Assembly: GCF_021168475.1 (NCBI RefSeq)
Contig: NZ_JAJOZT010000003.1
Span: forward strand, 124,001-188,000
Source: Pseudoclavibacter sp. 13-3
GTDB lineage: Bacteria > Actinomycetota > Actinomycetes > Actinomycetales > Microbacteriaceae
Length of the DNA: 64,000 nt
Direction: 5' to 3'
Part shown: positions 33,418 to 42,145 of the stretch, piece by piece
Position numbering within the stretch: the first letter of the stretch is position 1
Layout of the letters: the number at the start of each line of letters is the position of its first letter
Translations under genes and position numbers: made by a program
Notes under the pieces: model-generated
What the model was told of the DNA's origin: nothing
Seen by the model: only the letters and a program-made list of their open reading frames with translations
Database searches by the model: none

Positions 33418-33598
33418 CGGGCGCGGATTGATTCTCCTGCCTGCCGATCGCGTCGAGCGGACGACCGCCCGGGCCGCGCGCCGCCGCTTGCGGCGAGCAC
33501 GGACCGGACGGACGACCGCACGACCCGGATGCCAGCCAGCTGTGCAACCGTGCCCGTCAGTGCGCAATGCCGGTATCGTTGATGTCCGAGGGGGAGCA
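33418..33598. other. GC-rich noncoding segment, candidate origin / packaging signal
   Basis: About 180 bp without a convincing gene, much richer in GC than the structural genes. It holds a compact hairpin (GCCGC TTGC GGC near 33482-33494) and two copies of CGGACGACCGC (33458-33468 and 33509-33519). It lies downstream of the assembly ATPase, where filamentous phages keep their replication origin and packaging signal. Assignment is by position and structure only. Confidence 0.45.
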
Positions 33599-33787
33599 AT
33601 GCAATCTCTTCTGCCGGCTATCGTCGGTGTCGCTATCATGGCAGGCGCGGCCGCGGGCTTACTGGCGGCGCGTGATGCGTTGCGAAGGGCCGTCGAGAGA
33701 CGACGTGCACGCAGGGCTGCGCAGGCTGAACATGATGCCCATGCTGACGAGTACCTTAAACGGCGTCGGTTTGACCCGTTCGAGTGA
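33599..33787 (+). CDS. small single-TM basic protein
   Basis: A 62-aa protein: N-terminal TM helix (LLPAIVGVAIMAGAAAGLLA), then a highly basic stretch (RRAVERRRARRAA) and a charged tail ending RRRFDPFE. GGGGGAG lies just before the ATG. It has no family match. Position after the candidate origin suggests a late or host-interaction role. Confidence 0.55.
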   Translation: MQSLLPAIVGVAIMAGAAAGLLAARDALRRAVERRRARRAAQAEHDAHADEYLKRRRFDPFE

Positions 33788-33885
33788 TGAGCTGTGAAGC
33801 GACCACACCCGTGAAGACAAGTGTTTTCGCTTGCGAAAATGCGCGTCAGCCCCGTTCGGAGCGTTTGCCGCTGGTGACTTGTCGG

Positions 33886-34710
33886 CTATGCGGCCAGGGT
33901 GAGCAGTCTGATGCCGGCCCGCTGTTCGGTGAGCGTGATCTGAGTGTAGATCGCTGTGGTCGCGGGAGACTCGTGTCGCATGAGGGATTGCACGATGCGC
34001 AAGTGTACGCCGGCGCGCACGAGCTCTGTGCCGTAGAAGTGTCGGAGCTGGTGGGGTTTGCCGCCGACGATGCCGGCTTTGTGCATGACGCGGCTGATTG
34101 CCTGGCTGACGGATTGTGCGGTGATTGGCCCTTGGCGTGTGTATGACGGGAACCAGTACCCGTCGGCGGGCCAGAGTCGTGCTTCTGCGACGAGCAGGGG
34201 GTGCATGGGTATCATCGCAGTCTTGCCGCCTTTGCCGGTGACGGTGAGCACACCGGTGCAGGTGTCGATGTCGTGGCCGTGCAGTTTTGCGATTTCGTGT
34301 ACGCGAAGGCCGGCGAGTGCGGCGAAGAGGATCATGCACCTGGTGCGTGACCGGGTGCAGGTGGTGAGCATGTCGTTGAGCTGTGCCTGGCTGATCGGTC
34401 TCGGCAGACATTTTGGCCGCTTCGGCGTCGGGGTGTCGAGGCTGGGGTCGTCGGGTCGACGTCGGGTGCGTTGCGCCCAGGCGCAGTAGGCGCGGATGCT
34501 TGCGTGATAGCTGGCTTTGGTGATCGGTGTGATGTCGCGTGCGAGCCAGCTGATGATGTGCGCGGGTGTGATGTCGAGTGGCCCGCAACCGGCGTGGTCT
34601 ACCAGGGCGCGGATTGTGATCGCGCGTTCGCGGATCGTGCGGGTCGAGAGTGCTTGTGCGGTCTGCCATTGTGCCCAGGCTTCGAGCACTTCGTCTGTCG
34701 TGGGTGTCAT
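33886..34710 (-). CDS. tyrosine recombinase / phage integrase
   Basis: A 274-aa integrase with an N-terminal SAM-like core-binding domain (about residues 5-90) and a C-terminal catalytic domain. The catalytic Arg is in AALAGLRVHEIAKL, Lys in GKGGKTAMIP, HQLR in KPHQLRHFYGTEL, His in LMRHESPATT and the Tyr in AIYTQI. The ATG at 34710 has GGAGGGGGCA upstream; the frame remains open into attR, but that part is tRNA antisense and not coding. In the excised circle this gene would lie about 30 bp downstream of the repressor stop in the same direction. Confidence 0.92.
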   Translation of the reverse strand: MTPTTDEVLEAWAQWQTAQALSTRTIRERAITIRALVDHAGCGPLDITPAHIISWLARDITPITKASYHASIRAYCAWAQRTRRRPDDPSLDTPTPKRPKCLPRPISQAQLNDMLTTCTRSRTRCMILFAALAGLRVHEIAKLHGHDIDTCTGVLTVTGKGGKTAMIPMHPLLVAEARLWPADGYWFPSYTRQGPITAQSVSQAISRVMHKAGIVGGKPHQLRHFYGTELVRAGVHLRIVQSLMRHESPATTAIYTQITLTEQRAGIRLLTLAA

Positions 34711-34774
34711 TGCCCCCTCCTTCATGTCCAAGAAGGTTTTACGCCGCCGCGCCGTAGCGGGCAGTCGCAGCAAT

Positions 34775-34816
34775 GTAATGAAGGGGTCGCGAGTTCGATT
34801 CTCGCAGGTGGCTCTC
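34775..34816. repeat. attR: 42-bp attachment core
   Basis: Identical to 26620-26661. The flank to its left (34742-34774) encodes on the minus strand the alternative C-terminal tail IAATARYGAAA of the repressor, ended by TAA at 34739-34741. To its right the host sequence resumes 47 bp before sulP. Confidence 0.95.
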
Positions 34817-34862
34817 GAATCTTCTCTGTGTTTCCTTTCTACCTGCCACGTAGGCTGAATCC

Positions 34863-36623
34863 ATGAACCCCCGCTTGGCACGCTGGCTGCCCGGCCTGCA
34901 GACGGCCGGGCGCTATCGATTGCCGTGGCTGCGTCATGATCTGCTGGCGGGTGCAACGCTCACTGCACTGCTCATTCCTGCTGGCATGGGGTACGCGCAG
35001 GTCGCCGGCCTGCCGCCGGTTACCGGACTCTATGCGAGCATCGTTCCCCTTCTGGTCTATGCGGTGGTGGGCCCGTCCAGAATCCTCGTGCTCGGTCCTG
35101 ACTCATCGCTGGCGCCGATGATCGCTGCAGCGATCGTGCCGTTGTCGGCTGGCAGTCCACAGCGCGTCGTCGCATTGGCCGGGCTGCTTGCGATCATCAT
35201 CGGTGCGCTCATGCTGCTGGGCGGTCTCATGCGTCTGGGGTTCCTCGCCGATTTTCTCTCGAAGCCCATTCGTATCGGCTATCTCAACGGCATCGTCATC
35301 GTGATCATGCTGAGCCAGCTGCCGAATCTGCTGGGCGTCGACGACCCTTCGGGCTCCCCGCTGAGTGCGCTGCCGGCGACTCTCGCCAATCTGAGAGCAG
35401 GCCATATCGCCTGGGCCGCGTTGACTATCGGGCTGGTCTCAACCGCAGCGATGATCTTGCTGCGTCTGATCGCGAAGACGATCCCCTCGGCGTTTCTTGT
35501 GATCGGGCTGGCAACGGCCGCAGTCGCTGCCCTCGGGCTGCAGCCCGCAGTCGACGTCGTCGGAGCGCTGCCATTTGGGCTGCCACATCCGACACTGATC
35601 GGGCTGCTTCCGAGCGACCTGGTCGAACTGGCCGTTCCGGCGATGGGCATCGCCCTGATCGCATTTGCCGACACAAGCATCCTCTCTCGCACGTTTGCGG
35701 CGCGAACCGGCAGTCACGTCAGCAGCAATCGTGAGATGATCGCCGTCGGCGTCGCAAACGTCTCGACTGGTCTGTGCGGAGGGTTTCCGGTCTCGGGCTC
35801 GTCGTCACGCACCCCAGTCGTGCAGTCGGTGGGCGGGCGGACGCAGCTCTCATCGGTCGCCGGGGCGCTGCTGCTCATCGTTTTCATCTTGCTTGCGCCC
35901 GGGGTGACCGCCTACCTGCCAGAAGCCGCCCTTGCGGCGGTGGTGATCGCCGCCACTGCGACGATGTTCTCGGCCCGTGATGTGCTCAGGCTCGTGCGGC
36001 GCAGCCCGATCGAGGCCCTTCTGAGCCTTGCGACGACGGCCAGCGTCATTGCATTCGGTGTGCTCGAAGGCGTCGCGATCGCGGTAGGGCTCTCACTCCT
36101 AGCGTTCATCAATCAGACGCGTCGTCCGTATCGCACCGAGCTGGGGCTGGTCCCAGGGATGCGCGGTTACCATGACCTCACCAGGCACCCCGAGGGCAGA
36201 AGACTGCCCGGCATCGCGATCGCACGCTTCGATGCGCCGCTCATGTTCGCAAACAGCGGATCGTTCACCGCATTCGTCCAGGAGCTGGCAGATCGGCCTC
36301 GCGACCCGCCGGTGCACACGCTGATTCTGGCGTCCGAGCCGGTGACCAGAGTCGACATCACCGCTGCGGATGCGATCGCGGCTCTTGACGATGAACTCAC
36401 CCAACAGGGAGTTCGGCTGATTCTTGCCGAGGCTCGTGGGCCGATGAAGGATCAGCTCATCCGGTTCGGAGCCGGTGAGCGTTTCGAAGAGACCGGCCGG
36501 TTCGCTCCCACCGTGGGAGCGGCGGTGGATGCCATTACCGGAAGCCTGCGCACCGACATCGCTGAAGAGCCTGAGGCAGGGTCTGATCAAGAGACCGGCC
36601 CGACTCAACATCCCCCGAAGTGA
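34863..36623 (+). CDS. SulP family inorganic anion transporter with STAS domain
   Basis: A 586-aa SLC26/SulP transporter. About fourteen membrane segments start with the consensus RHDLLAGATLTALLIPAGMG. A cytoplasmic STAS domain (about residues 440-560) contains the FDAPLMFANSGSF and DITAADAI segments. Substrates in the family include sulfate, bicarbonate and dicarboxylates; this one is not assignable. A TAGGCT hexamer 6 nt before the ATG suggests a leaderless mRNA, and this promoter lies between attR and the gene, so it was not disrupted by the prophage. A GC-rich 8-bp stem (36627-36657) follows the stop. Confidence 0.9.
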   Translation: MNPRLARWLPGLQTAGRYRLPWLRHDLLAGATLTALLIPAGMGYAQVAGLPPVTGLYASIVPLLVYAVVGPSRILVLGPDSSLAPMIAAAIVPLSAGSPQRVVALAGLLAIIIGALMLLGGLMRLGFLADFLSKPIRIGYLNGIVIVIMLSQLPNLLGVDDPSGSPLSALPATLANLRAGHIAWAALTIGLVSTAAMILLRLIAKTIPSAFLVIGLATAAVAALGLQPAVDVVGALPFGLPHPTLIGLLPSDLVELAVPAMGIALIAFADTSILSRTFAARTGSHVSSNREMIAVGVANVSTGLCGGFPVSGSSSRTPVVQSVGGRTQLSSVAGALLLIVFILLAPGVTAYLPEAALAAVVIAATATMFSARDVLRLVRRSPIEALLSLATTASVIAFGVLEGVAIAVGLSLLAFINQTRRPYRTELGLVPGMRGYHDLTRHPEGRRLPGIAIARFDAPLMFANSGSFTAFVQELADRPRDPPVHTLILASEPVTRVDITAADAIAALDDELTQQGVRLILAEARGPMKDQLIRFGAGERFEETGRFAPTVGAAVDAITGSLRTDIAEEPEAGSDQETGPTQHPPK

Positions 36624-36761
36624 GCCGGGCCGGCGTGGTTCGCGCTGAAGCCGGCCCTGCAGCGCACCGGTCACGGTGTGCAGCCGCTCTTGGGCGGTGC
36701 AGTGCCCGACGCCTGACCAGGGACGCCGGTGTGCGCCGACTTCAACGCAGTCATTGGGTGA

Positions 36762-38720
36762 TCAGGCGGTCTCTTTCTCGCGCTCATAGTTGTGCACGGC
36801 GATCTGCACGAGCGTCAGGGCGGCCGTGTCTTCGATGGTCGGCGGAACGATCAGCTTCTCGCCGTTGACGATCTGCCGCAGGTTCTTGCGCAGGATCTTG
36901 CCGGAACGCGTCTTCGGCAGCCCCTCGACGACGACCACGTCTTTGAACGCCGCCACCGCACCGAGCTCCTTGCGCACCTTCTGCACCAGCTCTTTGCGCA
37001 GCACCTCTTCGGTGCTGTCGAAACCGTGCTTCAGAACGACGAACCCGAACGGCTTCTCGCCCTTGAGCGCGTCGGCGGCACCGATGACCGCAGCCTCTGC
37101 CACGGCTGGATGCGCACCCAGGATGCCCTCCATCTGCCCAGTGCTGAGACGATGCCCGGCGACGTTGATCACGTCGTCTGTGCGCCCCATCACGTAGATG
37201 TAGCCCTCGCGGTCGATGTACCCGGAGTCGCCCGTGAGGTAATAGCCCGGGAACGGTTTGAGGTAGCAGCGGTAGTAGCGCTTGTGACGACGCCAGAGCG
37301 TGGTCAGGGTGCCCGGCGGCATCGGCTGCTTGATGACGATGTTGCCTTCGCCCATGTTCGGCACCGGGTTGCCCTCGTCGTCGACGATCTGCACGTTGTA
37401 GCCGGGGGTGGGCAGACCAGACGAACCCGGCCGAGACTCGACCGGCTGCAGGCCGATGAAGTTGCCGGTGATCGCCCAGCCGGTCTCGGTCTGCCACCAG
37501 TGGTCGACCACTTTCGGGTGGATGTTGGCGACGGCCCAGTGATAGGTGTCGGGGTCGGTGCGCTCGCCGGCGAGGAAGAGCGCCTGCAGCGAGGAGATGT
37601 CGAACTGTTTGACCAGCTCGGCCTGCGGATCCTCTTTGCGCACCGCACGAATGGCTGTGGGTGCGGTGAAGAAGGAGCGCACCTTGTGACGTTCGATGAT
37701 GCGCCAGAACTGACCGGCATCCGGCGTGCCGACAGGCTTGCCCTCGTAGACCACGGTCGTCGCGCCGACCAGCAGCGGGCCGTAGATGATGTAGCTGTGC
37801 CCGACGACCCAGCCCACATCAGAAGCCGTCCACATGACCTGGCCTGCCTCGATGTTGTAGAGGTTCTTCATCGTCCAGGCCAGCGAGACGGCATAGCCGC
37901 CGGTGTCGCGGACGACGCCCTTCGGCGCGCCTGTGGTGCCCGAAGTGTAGAGGATGTACAGCGGGTGCGTCGAGACCACCGGCACCGGCTTGTGCGGTGC
38001 GGCATGGGCCATCTCGTCGTCCCAGTCGAACCATTCCGTCTCGATCAGGTCGGCGACCCAGTCGGTGCCGTCCTTCGCGCCGCCCGGAATCTCGGGGCGG
38101 TCTTTGACGATGATCGAGTCGACGAAGTGGTCGCAGAGCGCGATGGCCTCGGCGACGATCGGCAGGTATTCGACGATGCGGTTGGGCTCGATGCCGCCGT
38201 CTGCGGTCACGAGCACCTTCGGCTTCGCATCGTTGATGCGAGTGGCGAGCTCTTTTGCGGCGAACCCGCCGAACACGACGGAGTGCACGGCTCCGAGTCG
38301 GGCGCAGGCCAGCGATGAGATCAGGGCCTCTGGGATCATCGGCATGTAAATGACGACGCGGTCGCCGAGGCCGACGCCGTGGGAGGCGAGCACCCCGGCG
38401 AAACGGGCGACTTCGTCGCGCAGCTCGTTGTAGGTGTACGTGCGCGACTTGTCGGTGACGGCGGATTCGTAGATCAGCGCCTTCTGATCGCCGCGGCCGG
38501 CCTCGATGTGCCGATCGAGCGCGTTGTAGGCGACGTTGAGCGTGCCGTTCGGAAACCACTGGTATTCCGGGTCGTTCGATGAGTCGAGGGCCTGTGTGGG
38601 CTCTGAATGCCAGTCGATCTCTTTGGCCGCGTCGAGCCAGAATGCCTCTGGGTCTGTGATGCTCTGCTGGTACGCCCGCCCGTAGGCTCCCTCACGCACC
38701 TGGTCACGCGTGATGTTCAT
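36762..38720 (-). CDS. prpE: propionyl-CoA synthetase
   Basis: A 652-aa acyl-CoA synthetase of the ANL superfamily that activates propionate with ATP and CoA. It has the AMP-binding signature YILYTSGTTGAPKG, the DVGWVVGHSYIIYGPLL segment typical of PrpE/AcsA, and the C-terminal LPKTRSGKILRK carrying the catalytic, acetylation-sensitive Lys. Acetyl-CoA synthetase is the close alternative; the neighbouring prpDBC genes favour propionate. GAGGAGGA lies 6 nt before the ATG. It is divergent from the GntR regulator. Confidence 0.9.
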   Translation of the reverse strand: MNITRDQVREGAYGRAYQQSITDPEAFWLDAAKEIDWHSEPTQALDSSNDPEYQWFPNGTLNVAYNALDRHIEAGRGDQKALIYESAVTDKSRTYTYNELRDEVARFAGVLASHGVGLGDRVVIYMPMIPEALISSLACARLGAVHSVVFGGFAAKELATRINDAKPKVLVTADGGIEPNRIVEYLPIVAEAIALCDHFVDSIIVKDRPEIPGGAKDGTDWVADLIETEWFDWDDEMAHAAPHKPVPVVSTHPLYILYTSGTTGAPKGVVRDTGGYAVSLAWTMKNLYNIEAGQVMWTASDVGWVVGHSYIIYGPLLVGATTVVYEGKPVGTPDAGQFWRIIERHKVRSFFTAPTAIRAVRKEDPQAELVKQFDISSLQALFLAGERTDPDTYHWAVANIHPKVVDHWWQTETGWAITGNFIGLQPVESRPGSSGLPTPGYNVQIVDDEGNPVPNMGEGNIVIKQPMPPGTLTTLWRRHKRYYRCYLKPFPGYYLTGDSGYIDREGYIYVMGRTDDVINVAGHRLSTGQMEGILGAHPAVAEAAVIGAADALKGEKPFGFVVLKHGFDSTEEVLRKELVQKVRKELGAVAAFKDVVVVEGLPKTRSGKILRKNLRQIVNGEKLIVPPTIEDTAALTLVQIAVHNYEREKETA

Positions 38721-38798
38721 CGTGTCCTCCTCATTGAGTACCTCCCGAGGATGCCGACACGACGACTCTGTGATGCCTCATCCTCGAAGCATGGGATC

Positions 38799-38936
38799 AA
38801 TATACCGGCGTTGTATACACAGATGCAAATATCCTCGTTGAGCTGCGCGTGAACCGCCTGATCAGAAGTGCTGATTGGCAGAAATAACGGGCTTCTTCGA
38901 ATCTGTGTATACATTGACGTGTGATTTGTGTATACA
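38799..38936. promoter_or_regulatory. prp divergent control region: three TGTATACA operators and prpE promoter
   Basis: The palindrome TGTATACA occurs at 38812-38819, 38906-38913 and 38929-38936. On the minus strand TTGCAT (38828-38823) and TATATT (38804-38799) with an 18-nt spacer form a probable prpE promoter, and the first operator lies in its spacer. The other two sites precede gntR and are 23 bp apart. GntR/FadR-type regulators bind short palindromes of this kind, so the adjacent gene product is the likely ligand-responsive repressor. Confidence 0.72.
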
Positions 38937-38975
38937 CTGATGGCGATCGATCGACGATGACCGAAGGAGGGGATC

Positions 38976-39671
38976 ATGCGCGCAGGTGACCGGGCGTATC
39001 AGACCCTTCGTGAAGAGATCACCAACGGCGACCTGCCAGCGGGCACGGTGCTCGGCGAGGTCGAGCAGGCGATGCGTCTCGGCATCTCCCGCACCCCGGT
39101 CCGCGAGGCCCTGCGACAGCTGATCAGCGAGGGCCTGGCCGTGCAGCGCCCCCGTGGCGTCGAGGTCTCAGAGGTCTCGTTCGAGAACATCGGGGAGCTC
39201 TACGACGTGCGGCTGGCCCTGGAATGCCAGGCCGCCCGACTTGCTGCGCAGAATCGCGATCCCGACGTCTTCCGTGCGCTGCTCGTCGACTTCCAGCACG
39301 TCAGCGACCTGCTCAACACCCGTGACCGCAACCGGCACGACTACTACGAACTCGTCAACCGCCTCGACGAAGCCCTCGACCAGGCCGTGCACAACCCCTA
39401 CCTGGTCTCGGCGATGGCGACGGTGCGCACGCATCTCGCCCGCATCCGCCATATGGCTCGCAGCGATCGCGCCCGACTCATGGACGCCGCACGCGAACAC
39501 GCGCTGATCGTCCAGGCGATCATCGACGGCAACGGCGACCTCGCCGCGCACGCCACGCACGTGCACCTCTACAACAGTCTTTCCCACCGACTGGCGAAGG
39601 CCGCCAGCCTCGAGACCCGCACAGCTGACGCCGTCAGCCCAGATGAAGGAGATGCTCGTGAAACAGCATGA
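38976..39671 (+). CDS. GntR family regulator (FadR/FCD subfamily) of the methylcitrate cluster
   Basis: A 231-aa regulator. The N-terminal winged helix ([20 protein letters not shown]) is followed by an all-helical FCD ligand-binding domain with the metal-site pattern of Asp/His residues ([55 protein letters not shown]). GGAGGGG precedes the ATG. Its 3' end overlaps prpD, so it is co-transcribed with the catabolic genes and probably represses them and prpE until propionate or methylcitrate accumulates. Confidence 0.9.
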   Translation: MRAGDRAYQTLREEITNGDLPAGTVLGEVEQAMRLGISRTPVREALRQLISEGLAVQRPRGVEVSEVSFENIGELYDVRLALECQAARLAAQNRDPDVFRALLVDFQHVSDLLNTRDRNRHDYYELVNRLDEALDQAVHNPYLVSAMATVRTHLARIRHMARSDRARLMDAAREHALIVQAIIDGNGDLAAHATHVHLYNSLSHRLAKAASLETRTADAVSPDEGDARETA

Positions 39672-41193
39672 CGTCCGTGTGTACAAGAGCGAAGAGAACC
39701 TGGCTCGCAAAGATCAGCTCGCCTGGAAGATCGCCGAGGTCGCCGCTGACCCCGTCGAGGTCAGCCAGGCGGTGACCGACGAGGTCATCAACCGCGTGAT
39801 CGACAACGCCTCGGTGGCTGCAGCCTCGCTGCTGCGCGGCCCGATCGTCTCCGCTCGCGCACAGGCCAAGGCCCACCCGTTCACGCGGGGCGGCTCGACC
39901 GTCTTCGGTCTGCCCATTCCCAAGCGCTACTCGCCCGAGTGGGCGACTTGGGCCAACGGCGTCGCCGTGCGCGAGCTCGACTACCACGACACCTTCCTCG
40001 CCGCCGAGTACTCGCACCCCGGCGACAACATCCCCGCGATGATCGCAGTGGCGCAGCACGTCACCGGCACCGGGAGTGCGAAGGTCAGCGGGCACGACGT
40101 CGTGCGCGGCATCGCGACCGGCTATGAGATCCAGGTCGACCTGGTGCGCGCGATCAGCCTGCACAAGCACAAGATCGACCACGTGGCCCACCTCGGCCCG
40201 TCGATCGCCGCAGGTCTCGGCACGCTGCTGCATCTCGACCCCGAGGTGATCTTCCAGGCGATTGGCCAGGCGCTGCACACCACGACGGCGACGCGTCAGT
40301 CGCGCAAGGGCCAGATCTCGACCTGGAAAGCGCATGCTCCGGCGTTCGCCGCGAAGATGGCCGTCGAAGCTGTCGACCGCGCCATGCGCGGCCAGACCAG
40401 CCCCGAGCCCATCTACGAAGGCGAGGATGGCGTGATCGCGTGGATGCTGGACGGCCCTGACGCGCATTACTCGGTTCCGCTGCCCGAGCGCGGCGAGGTC
40501 AAGCGCGGCATTCTCGACACGTACACCAAGGAGCACTCTGCCGAGTACCAGGCTCAGGCCTGGATCGACCTCGCCCGCAAGCTGCACAACGAGCACCCTG
40601 AGCTGGCGAACCCCGCGAACGTCACCTCGATCGTGCTGCACACCTCGCACCACACGCACTACGTGATCGGCTCGGGCGCGAACGACCCGCAGAAGTACGA
40701 TCCCACCGCGAGCCGTGAGACACTCGACCACTCGATTCCCTACATCTTCGCTGTGGCGCTGCAGGACGGCCGCTGGCATCACGTCGACTCATACGCTCCC
40801 GAGCGCGCCGGTCGCCCTGACACCGTGCAGCTGTGGCACAAGATCACCACTGAAGAGGACGCCGAGTGGACCCGTCGCTACCATTCGATCGATCCTGACG
40901 AGAAGGCCTTCGGCGGTCGCGCCGAGATCGAGCTCGCCGACGGCTCGCACATCACGGCAGAGATCGCCGTCGCCGACGCGCACCCGCTGGGCGCACGTCC
41001 GTTCCAGCGTGAGAACTACATCCAGAAGTTCCGGACCCTCGCCGAGCCTGTGCTCGTGCCCAGCGAGATCGAGCGCTTCCTCGATGTGGCTCAGCGCCTC
41101 GACACCCTGACCGCCGACGAGCTGGGCGAACTGACCATCGTGGCCAGGCCGGGCCTGCTCGAGAGCGTCAACGACCCGAAGGGAATCTTCTGA
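39658..41193 (+). CDS. prpD: 2-methylcitrate dehydratase
   Basis: A 511-aa MmgE/PrpD family enzyme that dehydrates 2-methylcitrate in propionyl-CoA catabolism. Typical blocks are [33 protein letters not shown] and [19 protein letters not shown] place the start at a GTG with AAGGAG 6-7 nt upstream, giving [11 protein letters not shown] as the N terminus; an in-frame ATG 15 nt upstream is the alternative. It overlaps gntR by 14 bp. Its stop overlaps prpB by one base. Confidence 0.93.
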   Translation: MKQHDVRVYKSEENLARKDQLAWKIAEVAADPVEVSQAVTDEVINRVIDNASVAAASLLRGPIVSARAQAKAHPFTRGGSTVFGLPIPKRYSPEWATWANGVAVRELDYHDTFLAAEYSHPGDNIPAMIAVAQHVTGTGSAKVSGHDVVRGIATGYEIQVDLVRAISLHKHKIDHVAHLGPSIAAGLGTLLHLDPEVIFQAIGQALHTTTATRQSRKGQISTWKAHAPAFAAKMAVEAVDRAMRGQTSPEPIYEGEDGVIAWMLDGPDAHYSVPLPERGEVKRGILDTYTKEHSAEYQAQAWIDLARKLHNEHPELANPANVTSIVLHTSHHTHYVIGSGANDPQKYDPTASRETLDHSIPYIFAVALQDGRWHHVDSYAPERAGRPDTVQLWHKITTEEDAEWTRRYHSIDPDEKAFGGRAEIELADGSHITAEIAVADAHPLGARPFQRENYIQKFRTLAEPVLVPSEIERFLDVAQRLDTLTADELGELTIVARPGLLESVNDPKGIF

Positions 41194-42104
41194 TGCTGTA
41201 CTCGAAAGTCACCCCCGAGGCGAAGCGCCGCGCCTTTCGCGACGGGCTGGCCAGTGGCCGGCTGCAGCGGCTGCCGGGCGCGTTCAACGCGCTCTCGGCG
41301 CGGCTGATCGAGCGCAAGGGCTTCGAAGGGGTCTATGCATCGGGCGGCGTGCTCGCCAATGATCTCGGCTTTCCCGACATCGGCCTGACGACGCTCACCG
41401 AGGTTGCCGGCCGCGTGCACACCTATGCTCGGTCGACCGACCTGCCGGTGCTCGTCGACGCCGACACCGGCTTCGGCGAGCCCATGAACGTGGCCCGCAC
41501 GGTTCAGGAGCTCGAAGATGCGGGCGTCGCCGGCATCCACATCGAAGACCAGATCAACCCGAAGCGCTGCGGCCACCTCGACGGCAAGGCGGTCGTCGAC
41601 CAGGCGACAGCGGTCAATCGCATCCATGCCGCCGTCGAGGCGCGCCGTGACGAGAACCTCGTCATTCTGGCTCGCACCGACATCCGCGGGTCAGAGGGGC
41701 TCGAGGCGGCCATCGACCGGGCGAAGGCGCTGGTCGACGCGGGCGCCGACGGCATCTTTCCCGAGGCGCTGCGCGACCTGGGCGAGTTCGAGGCATTCCG
41801 CGAGGCGGTCGACGTGCCGCTGCTGGCGAACATGACCGAGTTCGGCAAGAGCGAGCTGTTCACGAACCGGCAGCTCCAGGATCTCGGGTTCAACCTCGTG
41901 ATCTACCCGGTCTCGCTGCAGCGACTGGCGCTGGGCGCCGCCGAGCGCGGGCTCGACGCGATCCTCAGCGAGGGCAGCCTGCGCTCGCAGGTCGAACACA
42001 TGCAGACCCGAGCCGACCTCTACGAGCTGGTCGACTACCCGGCATACAGCGAGTTCGACACCTCGGTGTTCAACTTCGACGTCGAGCGCGACAACTACCA
42101 CTGA
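41193..42104 (+). CDS. prpB: 2-methylisocitrate lyase
   Basis: A 303-aa member of the PEP mutase/isocitrate lyase superfamily that splits 2-methylisocitrate into pyruvate and succinate. The metal-binding VLVDADTGFGEP and the catalytic KRCGHLDGK loop are present. Length and sequence fit PrpB rather than the longer isocitrate lyase. It is translationally coupled to prpD (TGATG). Confidence 0.94.
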   Translation: MLYSKVTPEAKRRAFRDGLASGRLQRLPGAFNALSARLIERKGFEGVYASGGVLANDLGFPDIGLTTLTEVAGRVHTYARSTDLPVLVDADTGFGEPMNVARTVQELEDAGVAGIHIEDQINPKRCGHLDGKAVVDQATAVNRIHAAVEARRDENLVILARTDIRGSEGLEAAIDRAKALVDAGADGIFPEALRDLGEFEAFREAVDVPLLANMTEFGKSELFTNRQLQDLGFNLVIYPVSLQRLALGAAERGLDAILSEGSLRSQVEHMQTRADLYELVDYPAYSEFDTSVFNFDVERDNYH

Positions 42105-42145
42105 CACGCATCTTCAAGCGATCCGCATTTTCAGAAGAGGAAATC

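Larger units (their letters stand above)
26620..34816. mobile_element. integrated filamentous (inovirus-like) prophage of a Gram-positive host
   Basis: An element of about 8.2 kb bounded by 42-bp perfect direct repeats of the tRNA-Thr 3' end. In order it carries: XRE repressor (minus), excisionase, a small unknown protein, HUH Rep, OB-fold-like ssDNA-binding protein, four tiny single-TM proteins, a 60-aa major coat protein, a hairpin terminator, a 42-aa TM protein, a 765-aa adsorption-like protein, a 92-aa pVI-like protein, a pI/Zot-type ATPase, a small TM protein and a tyrosine integrase (minus). The central order equals gII-gV-gVII/IX-gVIII-terminator-gIII-gVI-gI of Ff phages. No secretin (gIV) is present. 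Base composition is visibly lower in GC than the flanking genes. Propionibacterium phage B5 (Paulinoviridae) is a known Gram-positive filamentous phage of comparable kind. Confidence 0.9.

Noticed and set aside
26620-34816. Reading the element as an actinobacterial integrative conjugative element or integrated plasmid because of Rep, Xis, Int and a P-loop ATPase
   Set aside because: No FtsK/TraB-type translocase or relaxase is present, whereas coat-like, pIII-like and pVI-like genes in Ff order surround the ATPase.
34711-34956. N-terminal extension of the integrase frame through attR toward 34956
   Set aside because: The extension translates tRNA antisense (CENRTRDPFIT type) and host DNA; a good Shine-Dalgarno supports the ATG at 34710.
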